NCBI GenBank assembly: GCA_002281855.1
Contig: NCHQ01000013.1
Location: 62,001-126,000, forward strand
From: Rhodospirillales bacterium 24-66-33
GTDB taxonomy: Bacteria > Pseudomonadota > Alphaproteobacteria > Reyranellales > Reyranellaceae
Reading direction: 5' to 3'
DNA length: 64,000 nt
The notes beneath the pieces were generated by a model. It ran no database searches. It had not been told where the DNA came from and worked only from the letters and a program-made list of their open reading frames with translations. The translations under genes were made by a program, and so were the position numbers. Positions 18,270-26,756 of the stretch are shown piece by piece. The number at the start of each line of letters is the position of its first letter. The stretch's first letter is position 1.

Positions 18270-19154
18270 GTGAGCATCACCGTTACGCCAACTCATCCCG
18301 AATTCGTGGCCGAGATTTCCGGCGTCGACGTGGCCCAGCCGCTCGAGCCCGCCGACCGGCAGACCATCGAGGACGCCATCAACCGATACGCGGTCGTGGT
18401 GTTCCGCGGGCAGACTCTCGACGACGAGAAGCAGGTCGCCTTCGCCGGCAATTTCGGCCCGATCGAATCCTCGGCGCTGAAGCTCCGGCATCGCGACATC
18501 AAGCACCGGATCGAATCCAGCCAGGTGGCCGACATCTCCAACCTCGACGGCGACGGCAATGTGATGAAGCCCGATGCGCGCCGCCGGCTCGACGGCCTGG
18601 CCAACCGGCTGTGGCATACCGATGCCTCGTTCCGCGCCGTGCCGGGCGCCCTGTCGATGCTCTATGCGCACGTCATTCCCGAGGAAGGCGGCGACACCGA
18701 GTTCGCCGACATGCGCGCGGCCTACGATGCGCTGCCCGAGGCGAAGAAGAAGGAGCTGGAAGGGCTGGTCGCCGAACATTCGATCTGGCGGTCGCGCGAG
18801 CAGCTGGGCGTCGTGCAGTACACGGCCGAGGAGCGCGCCTCGCTGCCGCCGGTGCCGCAGCGGGTCGTGCGCACCCATCCCGGATCGCACCGCAAGACTC
18901 TCTACCTCGCCGCGCACGCTTCGCACATTCTCGGCCTGCCGGTGGCCGACGGGCGCCTGATCATCCTCGACCTGATCGAGCACGCGACCCAGCCGCGCTT
19001 CGTGCACGCCCATCGCTGGGCGAAGGGCGACCTCGTGATCTGGGACAATCGCTGCACCATGCATCGCGCCCGGCCGTTCGACACGACCAGGGTGCGCGAC
19101 CTGCGGCGCGTCACGACGCGCGACGTCGCCTCGACGATCGAGCAGGCAGCCTGA
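18270..19154 (+). CDS. TauD/TfdA-family Fe(II)/2-oxoglutarate dioxygenase
   Basis: This 294-residue non-haem iron dioxygenase couples 2-oxoglutarate decarboxylation to substrate hydroxylation. The iron ligands are visible as H116-x-D118 (WHTDASF) and H265 (CTMHRARPFD). An arginine about ten residues further should bind 2-oxoglutarate. The CTMHRA segment resembles TfdA-type enzymes, which cleave ether or sulfonate groups, more than taurine-specific TauD. The substrate is unknown. The gene is monocistronic, convergent with panC and separated from it by 20 bases containing a hairpin. Confidence 0.87.
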   Translation: MSITVTPTHPEFVAEISGVDVAQPLEPADRQTIEDAINRYAVVVFRGQTLDDEKQVAFAGNFGPIESSALKLRHRDIKHRIESSQVADISNLDGDGNVMKPDARRRLDGLANRLWHTDASFRAVPGALSMLYAHVIPEEGGDTEFADMRAAYDALPEAKKKELEGLVAEHSIWRSREQLGVVQYTAEERASLPPVPQRVVRTHPGSHRKTLYLAAHASHILGLPVADGRLIILDLIEHATQPRFVHAHRWAKGDLVIWDNRCTMHRARPFDTTRVRDLRRVTTRDVASTIEQAA

Positions 19155-19168
19155 CGTTCCCGTCAGGC
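19149..19168. terminator. Hairpin between convergent genes, possible terminator
   Basis: GCCTGACG (19149-19156) and CGTCAGGC (19161-19168) form a perfect 8-bp stem with a TTCC loop. It spans the dioxygenase stop codon and ends seven bases before the panC stop. No T-tract follows on either strand, so efficient intrinsic termination is uncertain. Confidence 0.45.
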
Positions 19169-19174
19169 GCCCGG

Positions 19175-20041
19175 TCAGACCGCGAGATTGTCGATCAGGC
19201 GCGTGCGGCCGAGGCGGGCGGCGGCGATGACGCGCGCCGGTCCCGCGACATGCTCGAGCGGCTTCAGGCTCTCGGCATCGACCACGGTGAAATACTCGAC
19301 GATGTCGAAGCCGCCGTCGCGCAGCGCCTGCGACGCCGCCGCGGTGGCCTCAGAGCATGACTTCTTTCCGTCGCGCACAGTGTCGGAGACCTTCACGAGT
19401 TGCTTGTACATGCCCAGCGCCTGCGTGCGCTCATCGGCGCTGAGGTAGCGGTTGCGCGACGACATCGCGAGACCGTCCGCCTCGCGCACCGTCGGCATGC
19501 CCACGATCTCGAACGGCATGGAGAGGTCGCGCACCATGCGCTTGATAACCTGGAGCTGCTGGTAATCCTTCTCGCCGAAATAGGCGCGGTCGGGCATCGC
19601 CATCAGCAGAAGCTTGCTCACCACGGTGGCCACGCCCTGGAAATGGCCGGGCCGCAGCGGGCCGCACAGACCGTCGGTGATGCCGGCGACCGTCACCGTC
19701 GTGAGCTGCTCGCCGGGATACATCTCGTCCTTGCTGGGCGCGAAGACGATGCGACAGCCCGCGTCGCGCAGCTTGGCGAAGTCGCCCTCCTCGTCGCGCG
19801 GATAAGCGGAGAAATCCTCCTTCGGACCGAACTGCGTCGGATTGACGAAGATGCTGGTCACCGGCACGTCGCCGCGATCGAGCGCGCCCTTCACGAGGCT
19901 GACATGGCCTTCGTGCAGCGCACCCATCGTCGGCACGAGGCCGATCGTGCGGCCGGCCTTGCGGAATTCCGCGACGAGGCGGCGCAGGTCGGCCACGGTG
20001 CGGACGACGGCGAGATCGTGGACGTTCGCGGATGCACTCAT
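19175..20041 (-). CDS. panC: Pantoate--beta-alanine ligase
   Basis: This is the last step of pantothenate synthesis: ATP-dependent joining of pantoate and beta-alanine. The protein has 288 residues, the typical length. The HIGH-like motif PTMGALHEGH has His43 and His46, and the KMSKS-like segment AMSSRNRYLS is visible in the second half. Other conserved stretches include FVNPTQF and FGEKDYQQL. The ATG at 20041 is preferred to an upstream start at 20059. No panB or panD lies nearby. Confidence 0.96.
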   Translation of the reverse strand: MSASANVHDLAVVRTVADLRRLVAEFRKAGRTIGLVPTMGALHEGHVSLVKGALDRGDVPVTSIFVNPTQFGPKEDFSAYPRDEEGDFAKLRDAGCRIVFAPSKDEMYPGEQLTTVTVAGITDGLCGPLRPGHFQGVATVVSKLLLMAMPDRAYFGEKDYQQLQVIKRMVRDLSMPFEIVGMPTVREADGLAMSSRNRYLSADERTQALGMYKQLVKVSDTVRDGKKSCSEATAAASQALRDGGFDIVEYFTVVDAESLKPLEHVAGPARVIAAARLGRTRLIDNLAV

Positions 20042-20086
20042 GATGCGCTGGTTAAGCACATCACGCCCGAGCGCGGCAAGCAGCCC

Positions 20087-21157
20087 TCACCCGCGCGCCA
20101 GGATCTCGGCGCGGCGCTCCGACGGGACCGCGACGATGTTGGCCGAGGCCGAAGAGTCCTCGCCCATCGGCTCGACGCCGCCCGTCTCGGGCGAGAAGAC
20201 GAAAATGCCGTAGTCGAGTTCGCCGCGGAGAAAACCAAACAACGCTTCGGTGCTCGCACCCTGCGCCCGCAACGCCTCATCGTTCGCTTCGACCATCAGG
20301 ACCGGCCGCTGGGCGGCGAGCGTCCGGCGTGCTCCTTCGAGCACGTGCATCTCGGCGCCCTCGACGTCGATCTTGATGACATCGACCCTGGCAACGCCGA
20401 GCCGGTCGATCACCGCGTCGAGGCGTTCGACGGGAACGTACTCGACACCGACGGCCGGCGCATCGTCATAAACCAGCGCGCCCAGCGTATTGTGGCCGGA
20501 ATGCACGCCGGACGCGATCTGCAGGGCGGCGGTGCCTTCGCTGCTGCCGACCGCGCTCGGCACGACGGTCACGTTGCCGAGGCGGTTTCGTGTGACATTG
20601 TGCTGGAGCTTGCGGCGCTCGCGCGAACTCGGCTCGAAGGCCACGACGCGTCCTGCGGGGCCGACCCGGCTGGCGCTGAAGAGCGTGTAGAGCCCCTCAT
20701 TCGCGCCGACGTCGAGCACCGTCATGCCGGGCTTCAGGATCTGTCCCAGGAAGTGGAATTCATTCGGCTCGAAAGTGCCGCTGACATAGAGGCAGAGGCT
20801 GTGATCGTTGCCCAGCATCACGTCGACCTTGAGCCCGTCGTACCATCCGACGGTGAGCGGAACCTCGAGCCGATGCTCGACCGCATGCTCCCAGAGTGCG
20901 CCGCGGCGTAGAGCCCCCCAGCTTCTTTCGATGTAGTACTCGGCACCGAACGTCCAGCCGGGGTAGCGCTGCAACCTCAGTCGGCGACGCGCGACGAGCC
21001 TCGCGAAGAGGCGACCCAGCGCCGGCGCGTCGGAAAGCAGCGCGCGCCCGATCCGGTCCAGCAGGGTGCCGATCTGATAGGGAATATTCCGGCGATGGTG
21101 GGCCCACATCTTGGCGAGACCACGGGAACGCTCGGCTTCGCTCATGGCAACTTTCAT
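20087..21157 (-). CDS. FkbM-family SAM-dependent methyltransferase
   Basis: The 356-residue protein has a basic helical N-terminal third and a C-terminal FkbM methyltransferase domain. Motif I, VLDVGANEGLYT, lies near residue 148. VVAFEPSS follows, and then IKIDVEGAE, which is diagnostic of FkbM. These enzymes O-methylate sugars or secondary metabolites; no glycan cluster surrounds it, so its target is unknown. The ATG at 21157 is used; an ATG four codons later is possible. It lies 45 bases upstream of panC on the same strand. Confidence 0.83.
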   Translation of the reverse strand: MKVAMSEAERSRGLAKMWAHHRRNIPYQIGTLLDRIGRALLSDAPALGRLFARLVARRRLRLQRYPGWTFGAEYYIERSWGALRRGALWEHAVEHRLEVPLTVGWYDGLKVDVMLGNDHSLCLYVSGTFEPNEFHFLGQILKPGMTVLDVGANEGLYTLFSASRVGPAGRVVAFEPSSRERRKLQHNVTRNRLGNVTVVPSAVGSSEGTAALQIASGVHSGHNTLGALVYDDAPAVGVEYVPVERLDAVIDRLGVARVDVIKIDVEGAEMHVLEGARRTLAAQRPVLMVEANDEALRAQGASTEALFGFLRGELDYGIFVFSPETGGVEPMGEDSSASANIVAVPSERRAEILARG

Positions 21158-21302
21158 GACCCGAACCGCAACGGCATTCCGGCAGGAGAACTTTCGATCC
21201 GCCCGGATGCCGGTCCAGCCAAATCAAACCACCTAACGCCTCCCACAGCACATCGTCGCTGCACCGACATCGATGCAGGACACTTCTGTGCCGTGGGAAG
21301 AT

Positions 21303-21377
<75 letters not shown>

Positions 21378-21414
21378 GCTCCGATCCGGCTGGGTAGGTG
21401 GCCGGAAGGCGGCG

Positions 21415-21443
21415 TTGATAGGGCTTTTCCGATCCCTTGGCAA
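21415..21443 (-). promoter_or_regulatory. Candidate promoter of tRNA-Gly
   Basis: On the minus strand TTGCCA (21443-21438) and TATCAA (21420-21415) are separated by 17 bases, about 38 bases before the tRNA 5' end. The spacing is ideal and the boxes are each close to consensus. Confidence 0.5.
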
Positions 21444-21489
21444 GGGGCTGGCGAACAGGTCTTTTCATGGGGTAGAGCCGACACACACC

Positions 21490-21984
21490 ATGTTTGATCC
21501 GCAACGACTGCTCGGCCGGCTCGACGAGCTCGGCATCGCCCACCGCACCGTCGAACACCCGCCCGTCTTCACGGTCGAGGAAGCCAAGACGGTGCGCGGC
21601 GACCTGCCCGGCCACCACATCAAGAACCTCTTCCTGCGCAACCGGAAGGAGGAGATGTGGCTGGTGGTGGCACTGGAGGACCGGACCATCGACCTCAAGC
21701 GTCTGGGTGAGCGGCTGGGCGCCGGCAAGTTCTCGTTCGGCAGCCCCGACCGGCTGCGGCGTCATCTCGGCGTCGAGCCGGGCTCGGTGACACCGCTCGC
21801 CGTCATCAACGATCCGTCGCATCAGGTCCGACTTGTCCTCGATCGCGGCCTCGCCGTCGGCGACGGACCCATCAATGCCCATCCGCTGGTCAACAGCATG
21901 ACCACGGCGCTGAGCCTGGCCGACCTGCTGCGCTTTTTCGAGGCGACCGGCCACACCCCGGAGTGGCTCGACTTTCCTGTCTAG
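21490..21984 (+). CDS. YbaK/ProX-type prolyl-tRNA editing (deacylase) domain protein
   Basis: The 164-residue stand-alone editing-domain protein resembles ProX/YbaK. These hydrolyse mischarged aminoacyl-tRNA(Pro), usually Ala- or Cys-tRNA(Pro). Conserved stretches include EHPPVFTVEEA near the N-terminus, a lysine in HIKNLFLRN that fits the catalytic or tRNA-contact lysine, and GSVTPLAVIND. The ATG at 21490 gives the family-typical start. It is divergent from tRNA-Gly. Its stop lies one base before the Zur-like box of the next gene. Confidence 0.85.
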   Translation: MFDPQRLLGRLDELGIAHRTVEHPPVFTVEEAKTVRGDLPGHHIKNLFLRNRKEEMWLVVALEDRTIDLKRLGERLGAGKFSFGSPDRLRRHLGVEPGSVTPLAVINDPSHQVRLVLDRGLAVGDGPINAHPLVNSMTTALSLADLLRFFEATGHTPEWLDFPV

Positions 21985-21985
21985 C

Positions 21986-21998
21986 GTTATAATATAAC
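21986..21998. promoter_or_regulatory. Zur-like palindrome overlapping a TATAAT box
   Basis: GTTATAATATAAC is a perfect odd palindrome (6-bp arms around a central A) and matches the core of proteobacterial Zur boxes. It contains TATAAT at 21988-21993, so a bound repressor would block the -10 element. It ends three bases before the ATG of a zinc-binding protein gene, which fits zinc control. Confidence 0.8.
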
Positions 21999-22001
21999 GG
22001 A

Positions 22002-22913
22002 ATGCTCTTCCGTGCGCTCCTCCTGGCCCTCGGCCTGTTCGTCGTCTCCCTGCCGGCTTCGGCGCAGTCCCCGATGAAGGCTGTCGCGACCTTCTCGATC
22101 TTGGCCGACCTGCTGGCCGAAGTGGCCGGCGACAAGGTCGAGCTGTCGGTCGTGGTTGGTCCCGACATCGACGCCCACGCCTACCAGCCGCGCCCCACCG
22201 ACGCGCGCGCGCTCGCCGATGCGAAGGTGCTGGTGAGCAACGGGCTGGGCTTCGAGGGCTGGATCGACCGGCTGGCCAAGGCGGCGCCCTTCAAGGGCAA
22301 GGCGATCGTGGCGACCGCCGGCGTTGCGACCCTCAAGGCCGGCGCGGACCACGGCCATTCCCACGGGAATTCGCACGGACACGGCCCCGACCCGCACTGC
22401 TGGCAGGACGTCCAGAGGGTGCGCACCTACGTCGCCAACATCGCGAAGGGGCTCGCCGAAGCCGATCCGCCGAACGCCGCCTACTACCGCGAACGCGCCC
22501 AGGCCTTCGATCGCCGCCTGGCCGAACTGGACACGTGGGTGAAGGCCGAGATCGCCAAGGTGCCGGCCGACAAGAGGCGCGCCATCACCGGCCACGACTC
22601 CTTCCGCTACTTCTCCACCGCCTACGGCGTGAAGTTCCAGTCGCCGCGCGGCTACAACACCAGCAGCGAGCCGTCGGCGCGCGACGTGGCAGCGCTGATC
22701 CGCGAGGTGCGCGAGCATCGCATCAAGGCTCTGTTCGTCGAAAACATGACCAACCCGGGCCTGATCGACCAGATCGCGCGAGAATCGGGCGCCGTGGTCG
22801 GCCCGCGCCTCTACACCGACGCGCTCTCAGGACCGGACGGGCCGGCCCCGACCTACGAGAAGATGATGCGCCACAACGTGACCGCGCTGGTCGCGGGCAT
22901 GGCGAAGAACTGA
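22002..22913 (+). CDS. znuA: ZnuA-type periplasmic zinc-binding protein
   Basis: The 303-residue cluster A-1 solute-binding protein captures Zn(II) in the periplasm for an ABC importer. A signal peptide runs to about residue 22 (PASAQ|S). Predicted metal ligands are H59 (DAHAYQP), H132 (DPHCW) and the His of GHDSF. A His-rich loop at 117-132 is typical of zinc rather than manganese members. An in-frame TAA at 21990-21992 fixes the start at or after this ATG. The upstream Zur-like box supports zinc repression. No znuB or znuC is adjacent, so the permease must be elsewhere. Confidence 0.9.
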   Translation: MLFRALLLALGLFVVSLPASAQSPMKAVATFSILADLLAEVAGDKVELSVVVGPDIDAHAYQPRPTDARALADAKVLVSNGLGFEGWIDRLAKAAPFKGKAIVATAGVATLKAGADHGHSHGNSHGHGPDPHCWQDVQRVRTYVANIAKGLAEADPPNAAYYRERAQAFDRRLAELDTWVKAEIAKVPADKRRAITGHDSFRYFSTAYGVKFQSPRGYNTSSEPSARDVAALIREVREHRIKALFVENMTNPGLIDQIARESGAVVGPRLYTDALSGPDGPAPTYEKMMRHNVTALVAGMAKN

Positions 22914-22925
22914 CGCGGGACGCGA

Positions 22926-23828
22926 TCAGACGGCGACAAAGGGCAGGCCGGCGACCCGCCGGGCCGCCTGCAGCGTGTTGAACATCAGGCAGGCCACCGT
23001 CATCGGACCGACGCCACCCGGCACCGGCGTGATGTACCCCGCCACCTTCTGTGCCTCGGCGAAGGCCACGTCGCCGACCAGGCGGCTCTTGCCCTCCGGC
23101 GTCGGGATTCGGTTGATGCCGACGTCGATCACTGCGGCGCCGGGCTTGATCCAGTCGCCCTTCACGAACTCGGTCCGCCCGATCGCCACCACCAGGATAT
23201 CGGCCTGGCGGCAGACACCGGGCAGATCGCGCGTGCGCGAATGGGTGATCGTCACCGTGCAGTCGGCACGCAGCAGCAGCTGCGCCACCGGGCGGCCCAC
23301 CAGGTTGGAGCGGCCGACGATCACCGCATTGAGGCCCGACAGCGAACCCAGCGCGTCCTGCAGCAGCATGGACACGCCGAGCGGCGTGCAGGGCACCGGG
23401 AAGTCGAGCGGGGCGCCCGGTGCGATTGAGCCGAGGCGGCCGACATTGATCGGGTGGAAGCCGTCGACATCCTTGGCGGGGTCGATGGCGACCAGGACCT
23501 GCGCCGTGTCGAGATGCTTGGGCAGCGGCAGCTGGACCAGGATGCCGTTCACCGCGGGATCGGCGTTGAGGCGGCCGATCAGCTCCAGCAGCTCGGCCTG
23601 GGTCGTGTCCCCGGGCAGCTGGTGGTCGAAGCTCGCCATGCCGAGTTCGACCGCGAGCCTGCCCTTGCTGCGGACATAGACCTGGCTGGCCGGATCGTCG
23701 CCGATCAGCACCGTGGCGAGTCCGGGCTTGGGGCCACCCTTCGCCACGAAGTCGGCAACGCCCGCACCCACGCGCTCGCGGAGACCGCCCGCGAAGGCCT
23801 TTCCATCGATCAGTTTCGCATCAGCCAT
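22926..23828 (-). CDS. folD: Bifunctional methylene-THF dehydrogenase/cyclohydrolase
   Basis: This 300-residue cytoplasmic enzyme interconverts 5,10-methylene-THF, 5,10-methenyl-THF and 10-formyl-THF in one-carbon metabolism. Visible motifs are YVRSKGRLA with the catalytic lysine, GILVQLPLP, the NADP-binding [12 protein letters not shown] and the C-terminal [10 protein letters not shown]. The ATG at 23828 overlaps the upstream DUF167 stop by eight bases (ATGGCTGA), so the genes are probably translated together. The gene ends 12 bases from the convergent zinc-binding protein gene. Confidence 0.97.
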   Translation of the reverse strand: MADAKLIDGKAFAGGLRERVGAGVADFVAKGGPKPGLATVLIGDDPASQVYVRSKGRLAVELGMASFDHQLPGDTTQAELLELIGRLNADPAVNGILVQLPLPKHLDTAQVLVAIDPAKDVDGFHPINVGRLGSIAPGAPLDFPVPCTPLGVSMLLQDALGSLSGLNAVIVGRSNLVGRPVAQLLLRADCTVTITHSRTRDLPGVCRQADILVVAIGRTEFVKGDWIKPGAAVIDVGINRIPTPEGKSRLVGDVAFAEAQKVAGYITPVPGGVGPMTVACLMFNTLQAARRVAGLPFVAV

Positions 23829-24177
23829 TCTTGCGCATCCATTCGGCAATCCGGTCGGCGAGCAGGGCAGGATCGCCCGCGACCATGAGGGTCTTCTCTC
23901 GTGCCGTCCCGCCGCGCACGATCTCGAAGGTCGATTTCGGAAGGCGCCAAGCCTGCGCCAGCAGCGCGACGACGGCGTCGTTGGCTTTGCCATCCTCGGG
24001 CGCTGGCGTCACTGCGGCCTTCAGCGCCCCTTCGGCCGTGCGCTCGAGCGCCGTGCGGCGCGCCCGCGGCTGCACGCGCAGCTGGATGGTCACGCCGCCG
24101 GGATTGCGGCGCAGAAAGACAGGGTCGGCCGGGTCCGTGCTCAGCGGAAGGTCAGCGCATGAAGGACGGCCAGACAT
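23821..24177 (-). CDS. DUF167 (YggU-like) family protein
   Basis: The 118-residue protein belongs to the DUF167 family, whose function is unknown. The family core is visible: [11 protein letters not shown], then [23 protein letters not shown] and a C-terminal [14 protein letters not shown]. It overlaps the YggT gene by 26 bases upstream and folD by eight bases downstream. In many proteobacteria yggT and yggU are neighbours, so the order is conserved; the link to folD is common in alphaproteobacteria. No catalytic residues can be assigned. Confidence 0.88.
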   Translation of the reverse strand: MSGRPSCADLPLSTDPADPVFLRRNPGGVTIQLRVQPRARRTALERTAEGALKAAVTPAPEDGKANDAVVALLAQAWRLPKSTFEIVRGGTAREKTLMVAGDPALLADRIAEWMRKNG

Positions 24178-24445
24178 ACTCCCACAGCAGGCTGCGGATG
24201 AAGAACAGGCCGAGGAGCAGGATGACGGGCGAGATGTCGACCCCGCCGAGATTGGGCAGCATGCGCCGGATCGGGCGCAGCACCGGCTCGGTCAGCTTGA
24301 ACAGCATGTCGACCACGACACTGATGAAACGGTTGCGGACGTTCACCACGCCGAACGCCACCAGCCAGCTCATGATCGCGCTCGCGATCACGATCCAGGT
24401 GTAGATGTCGATAATCTTGTCGATCAGCACCGCCAACGACAGCAT
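24152..24445 (-). CDS. YggT-family membrane protein
   Basis: The 97-residue integral membrane protein has two hydrophobic spans, at about 5-30 and 65-90. Between them lies the family motif LTEPVLRPIRRMLPNLGGVDISPV. YggT proteins are linked to osmotic tolerance and, in some bacteria, to division-site or photosystem assembly; the exact role here is unknown. It starts the yggT-DUF167-folD overlapping unit. The FHA gene upstream ends about 78 bases away. Confidence 0.9.
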   Translation of the reverse strand: MLSLAVLIDKIIDIYTWIVIASAIMSWLVAFGVVNVRNRFISVVVDMLFKLTEPVLRPIRRMLPNLGGVDISPVILLLGLFFIRSLLWEYVWPSFMR

Positions 24446-24463
24446 CGGGCCCCCGCGCCTTGA

Positions 24464-24482
24464 GGCCGGCCAACCGCCGGCC
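24464..24482. terminator. Stem-loop after the FHA-domain gene
   Basis: GGCCGGC (24464-24470) and GCCGGCC (24476-24482) form a perfect 7-bp stem with a five-base loop. It lies between the FHA gene and yggT, both leftward. There is no T-tract, so it may be a weak terminator or an mRNA-stabilising hairpin. Confidence 0.3.
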
Positions 24483-24523
24483 GCGGCACCCTACTCGGCG
24501 CGCCTTGCCGATCACAAGCCCCT

Positions 24524-25180
24524 TCAGGCCCGCGAGAGGGCCAGTTCCACGCTGCCGAGGCGGATCGAACGCACCGCGCTGATGTCGCGCGGTCCATGCT
24601 CGGGCAGTAGCCGGGCGCCATCGAGGAAGGTGCCGCCCGGGCTGCCCAGATCCTCCAGGCCCAGACGCTGGCCCGACAGCATGAGCCGCGCATGCGGCCG
24701 GCCGACCGAGGGATCGGGCACGCTGAGGTCGGTCGGCGCGCCCGCCGGCGCGCCCGTGAGCGCATAGGTGCCCGAGGTGCCGCCGATCGCGAGCGAGACC
24801 GTGCCGCCATTGCCGAGCGCGCCCGAGAGCCGCCAGCCGCGCGCGTCGGGCAGCGCCATCGGCGGGCCCGACAGGGCGACGGGTCCCGTCGTCGGAGCGC
24901 CGCCGCGCGGGGGCGCGTAGCCGAACGAGCCGGCCGAGCCGACCGGTCCGGCCTCGTCGCGCGGCCAGCGCATGAAGGCGAAGACCCACAGAAGGATCAG
25001 CGGCACGATCGTTCCCACGCCCGTCAGCGTGAGCAGGATGGCGCCGAGGCCGGTCCAGCCCGGCAGCCCGGCCTTCTCCACGATGCGCCAGGCCATCCAG
25101 GCCGCCAGGACGGTCCCGACCAGCGCGAAGGCGCCGGTCAGGCCGAACAAGCTCGTCAGGGCCGCGATTTCAATGCCCAT
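24524..25180 (-). CDS. Membrane-anchored FHA-domain protein
   Basis: The 218-residue protein has two N-terminal hydrophobic spans (about 5-30 and 42-68), a Gly/Pro-rich linker, and a C-terminal domain of the forkhead-associated type. Its core reads PDPSVGRPHARL with Ser and His at phosphothreonine-binding positions. LEDLGSPGGTFLDG follows and matches the FHA 'LxDLxSxNGT' signature. It probably reads protein phosphothreonine at the membrane; no Ser/Thr kinase is nearby. A small membrane protein lies three bases upstream and is likely co-expressed. Confidence 0.82.
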   Translation of the reverse strand: MGIEIAALTSLFGLTGAFALVGTVLAAWMAWRIVEKAGLPGWTGLGAILLTLTGVGTIVPLILLWVFAFMRWPRDEAGPVGSAGSFGYAPPRGGAPTTGPVALSGPPMALPDARGWRLSGALGNGGTVSLAIGGTSGTYALTGAPAGAPTDLSVPDPSVGRPHARLMLSGQRLGLEDLGSPGGTFLDGARLLPEHGPRDISAVRSIRLGSVELALSRA

Positions 25181-25183
25181 CGG

Positions 25184-25423
25184 CTAGCGCCTCGATGCCG
25201 CTTCGCCGGCGGGCCAGGTGCTGAAGGCCAGCATGCCCATGACGATGAAGGAGCCGATGAACGGCACCAGATGGAAGAGCGACAGCGCTCCGGAAAAGCC
25301 CGCCCGCGTGCAGATGCGCCAGGTCGGGATGATAAGGACCAGGGACACCAGCACGTAGCTGACCAGCATCACCGCCACCGTGAGGGAGCCCAGGGCGAGC
25401 ACCCATGTCACCAGGCTGGCCAT
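25184..25423 (-). CDS. Small membrane protein (79 residues)
   Basis: This short protein has two predicted membrane spans, at about 2-30 and 45-67. The loop WRICTRAGFSGALSLFHLVP resembles DUF805- or YtfP-like small membrane proteins, but I would not assign a family. The ATG at 25423 is preferred; a TTG at 25441 would overlap the RidA gene. It is followed within three bases by the FHA-domain protein, so the two may form a membrane complex. Confidence 0.7.
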   Translation of the reverse strand: MASLVTWVLALGSLTVAVMLVSYVLVSLVLIIPTWRICTRAGFSGALSLFHLVPFIGSFIVMGMLAFSTWPAGEAASRR

Positions 25424-25427
25424 GGCG

Positions 25428-25820
25428 TCAGGCGAGGGCAACGACTTCGATCTCCACCATCACGTCGCGCGGCAGGCGGGCGACTTCGACCGTCGAGCGC
25501 GCGGGCGTCGAGCTGCCGAAATACTCCGGCAGCCCATAGACCTCGTTCATGGCGCCGAAACTGTCCATGCTCTTCAGGAACACCGTGGTCTTGACCGCGT
25601 GGCCGAGATCGCTGCCTGCCGCCTTCAGCACCGCGCGCAGGTTCTTCAGCACCTGGTGCGTCTGTTCGGTGATGCCGCCCTCGACGATCTCGCCAGTCGC
25701 CGGGTCGAGCGGGATCTGCCCTGCGCAGAAGACCAGCCCGTTGGCCACGACCGCCTGCGAATAAGGGCCGAGCGCCTTGGGGGCGGCGTCGGTCTGAACG
25801 ACTTTCTTGGCGTGGGCCAT
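25428..25820 (-). CDS. RidA-family (YjgF/UK114) reactive enamine/imine deaminase
   Basis: The 130-residue protein is of the RidA type, which hydrolyses reactive 2-aminoacrylate and related enamines made by PLP enzymes. Family motifs seen are GPYSQAVVANGLVFCAGQIP in the first third and, near the end, a PARSTVEVARLP segment that supplies the expected arginine. The length is typical. It precedes the small membrane protein and FHA genes on the same strand, and lies across a promoter region from tRNA-Ala. Confidence 0.92.
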   Translation of the reverse strand: MAHAKKVVQTDAAPKALGPYSQAVVANGLVFCAGQIPLDPATGEIVEGGITEQTHQVLKNLRAVLKAAGSDLGHAVKTTVFLKSMDSFGAMNEVYGLPEYFGSSTPARSTVEVARLPRDVMVEIEVVALA

Positions 25821-25874
25821 GGTCTTACCTCTCCATCAAAAATACCGGCCGGACGCTATCACAGCCCGCTTTGC

Positions 25875-25903
25875 TTGACAGGGGGCGCGGCAACCATTAT
25901 CCG
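25875..25903 (+). promoter_or_regulatory. Promoter of tRNA-Ala
   Basis: A perfect TTGACA (25875-25880) is followed after 17 bases by TATCCG (25898-25903). The predicted start is roughly 15 bases before the tRNA. Confidence 0.6.
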
Positions 25904-25924
25904 CGCGGTTCTCCAGGGTCGGAG

Positions 25925-26000
25925 GGGGCTGTAGCTCAGCTGGGAGAGCGCCTCGTTCGCAATGAGGAGGTCAGGGGTTCGATCCCCCTCAGCTCCACCA
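25925..26000 (+). tRNA. tRNA-Ala (anticodon CGC)
   Basis: A complete cloverleaf is readable with the anticodon loop TTCGCAA, giving CGC. The acceptor stem GGGGCTG pairs with CAGCTCC and contains the G3:U70 wobble that is the alanine identity element. The T-loop is GGTTCGATCC, the discriminator is A, and CCA is encoded at 25998-26000. It decodes GCG, a frequent codon in this G+C-rich genome. Confidence 0.98.
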
Positions 26001-26078
26001 ACCACCCCCGACCCTGGCCGAAGACAGACGACCTCATTCACTGGCCTGTCGCGGCGCATCACGGCACAATTGCACTCG

Positions 26079-26744
26079 ATGCGCAGACGCAATCGCCCCA
26101 CCCCGGCAGAACTCGGCCTCACCGCCGCCGAAGGACGCATTCTTATGTCGCTGCGCACGCCGCAGCGCGTGCAGGAATATGTTTCGGCCCTGCCGGCCAA
26201 TTTCGAGCGGGACGGCGACAGCCTGCGCTCCGTGCGCGGCGTGCTGCGCCATCGCGAGGCACACTGTCTCGAGGCGGCCTTCCTCGCGGCCTGCGCCCTG
26301 TGGCTGCAGGGCGAGCCGCCCATGGTCATGGACCTGACGGCCACGCGCGACGATTTCGACCACGTCGTGACCCTGTTCCGCCGTGACGGCTGCTGGGGGG
26401 CGATCTCCAAGAGCAACCATGTCTGGCTGCGCTGGCGCGACCCCGTCTATCGCAGCCTGCGCGAGCTCGCGATGTCGTACTTCCACGAATATTTCAACAA
26501 GGGCCGCAAGACGCTGCGGACCTATTCGGCCTCGGTCGACCTGCGCCGCTTCGCACCCGACACCTGGATCACCAACGAAGAGGATTGCTGGGACGTCGGC
26601 GCGGCGCTCGACGATGCCCGCCACTATCCGCTGATCAAACCGGCGCAAAGGCGCTGGCTGATGCCGCCCGACGCCACCGTGCTGCGGGCCGACGACATCG
26701 TTCAATATGAAAGCCGCGATCGCAAGACGGCCCGCAAGTACTGA
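26079..26744 (+). CDS. Conserved hypothetical protein, possibly transglutaminase-like
   Basis: The product has 221 residues, no signal peptide and no membrane span. A Cys in [13 protein letters not shown] begins a hydrophobic helix, and a His follows in [14 protein letters not shown], followed by SNHVWLRW. This spacing resembles the Cys-His arrangement of transglutaminase/papain-like folds, but the assignment is inferred from pattern only. The C-terminus ([14 protein letters not shown]) is basic. The ATG at 26079 gives a polar RRRNR start. It lies just downstream of tRNA-Ala and 12 bases before a secreted protein gene. Confidence 0.7.
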   Translation: MRRRNRPTPAELGLTAAEGRILMSLRTPQRVQEYVSALPANFERDGDSLRSVRGVLRHREAHCLEAAFLAACALWLQGEPPMVMDLTATRDDFDHVVTLFRRDGCWGAISKSNHVWLRWRDPVYRSLRELAMSYFHEYFNKGRKTLRTYSASVDLRRFAPDTWITNEEDCWDVGAALDDARHYPLIKPAQRRWLMPPDATVLRADDIVQYESRDRKTARKY

Positions 26745-26756
26745 AGGGAGCCTGCC

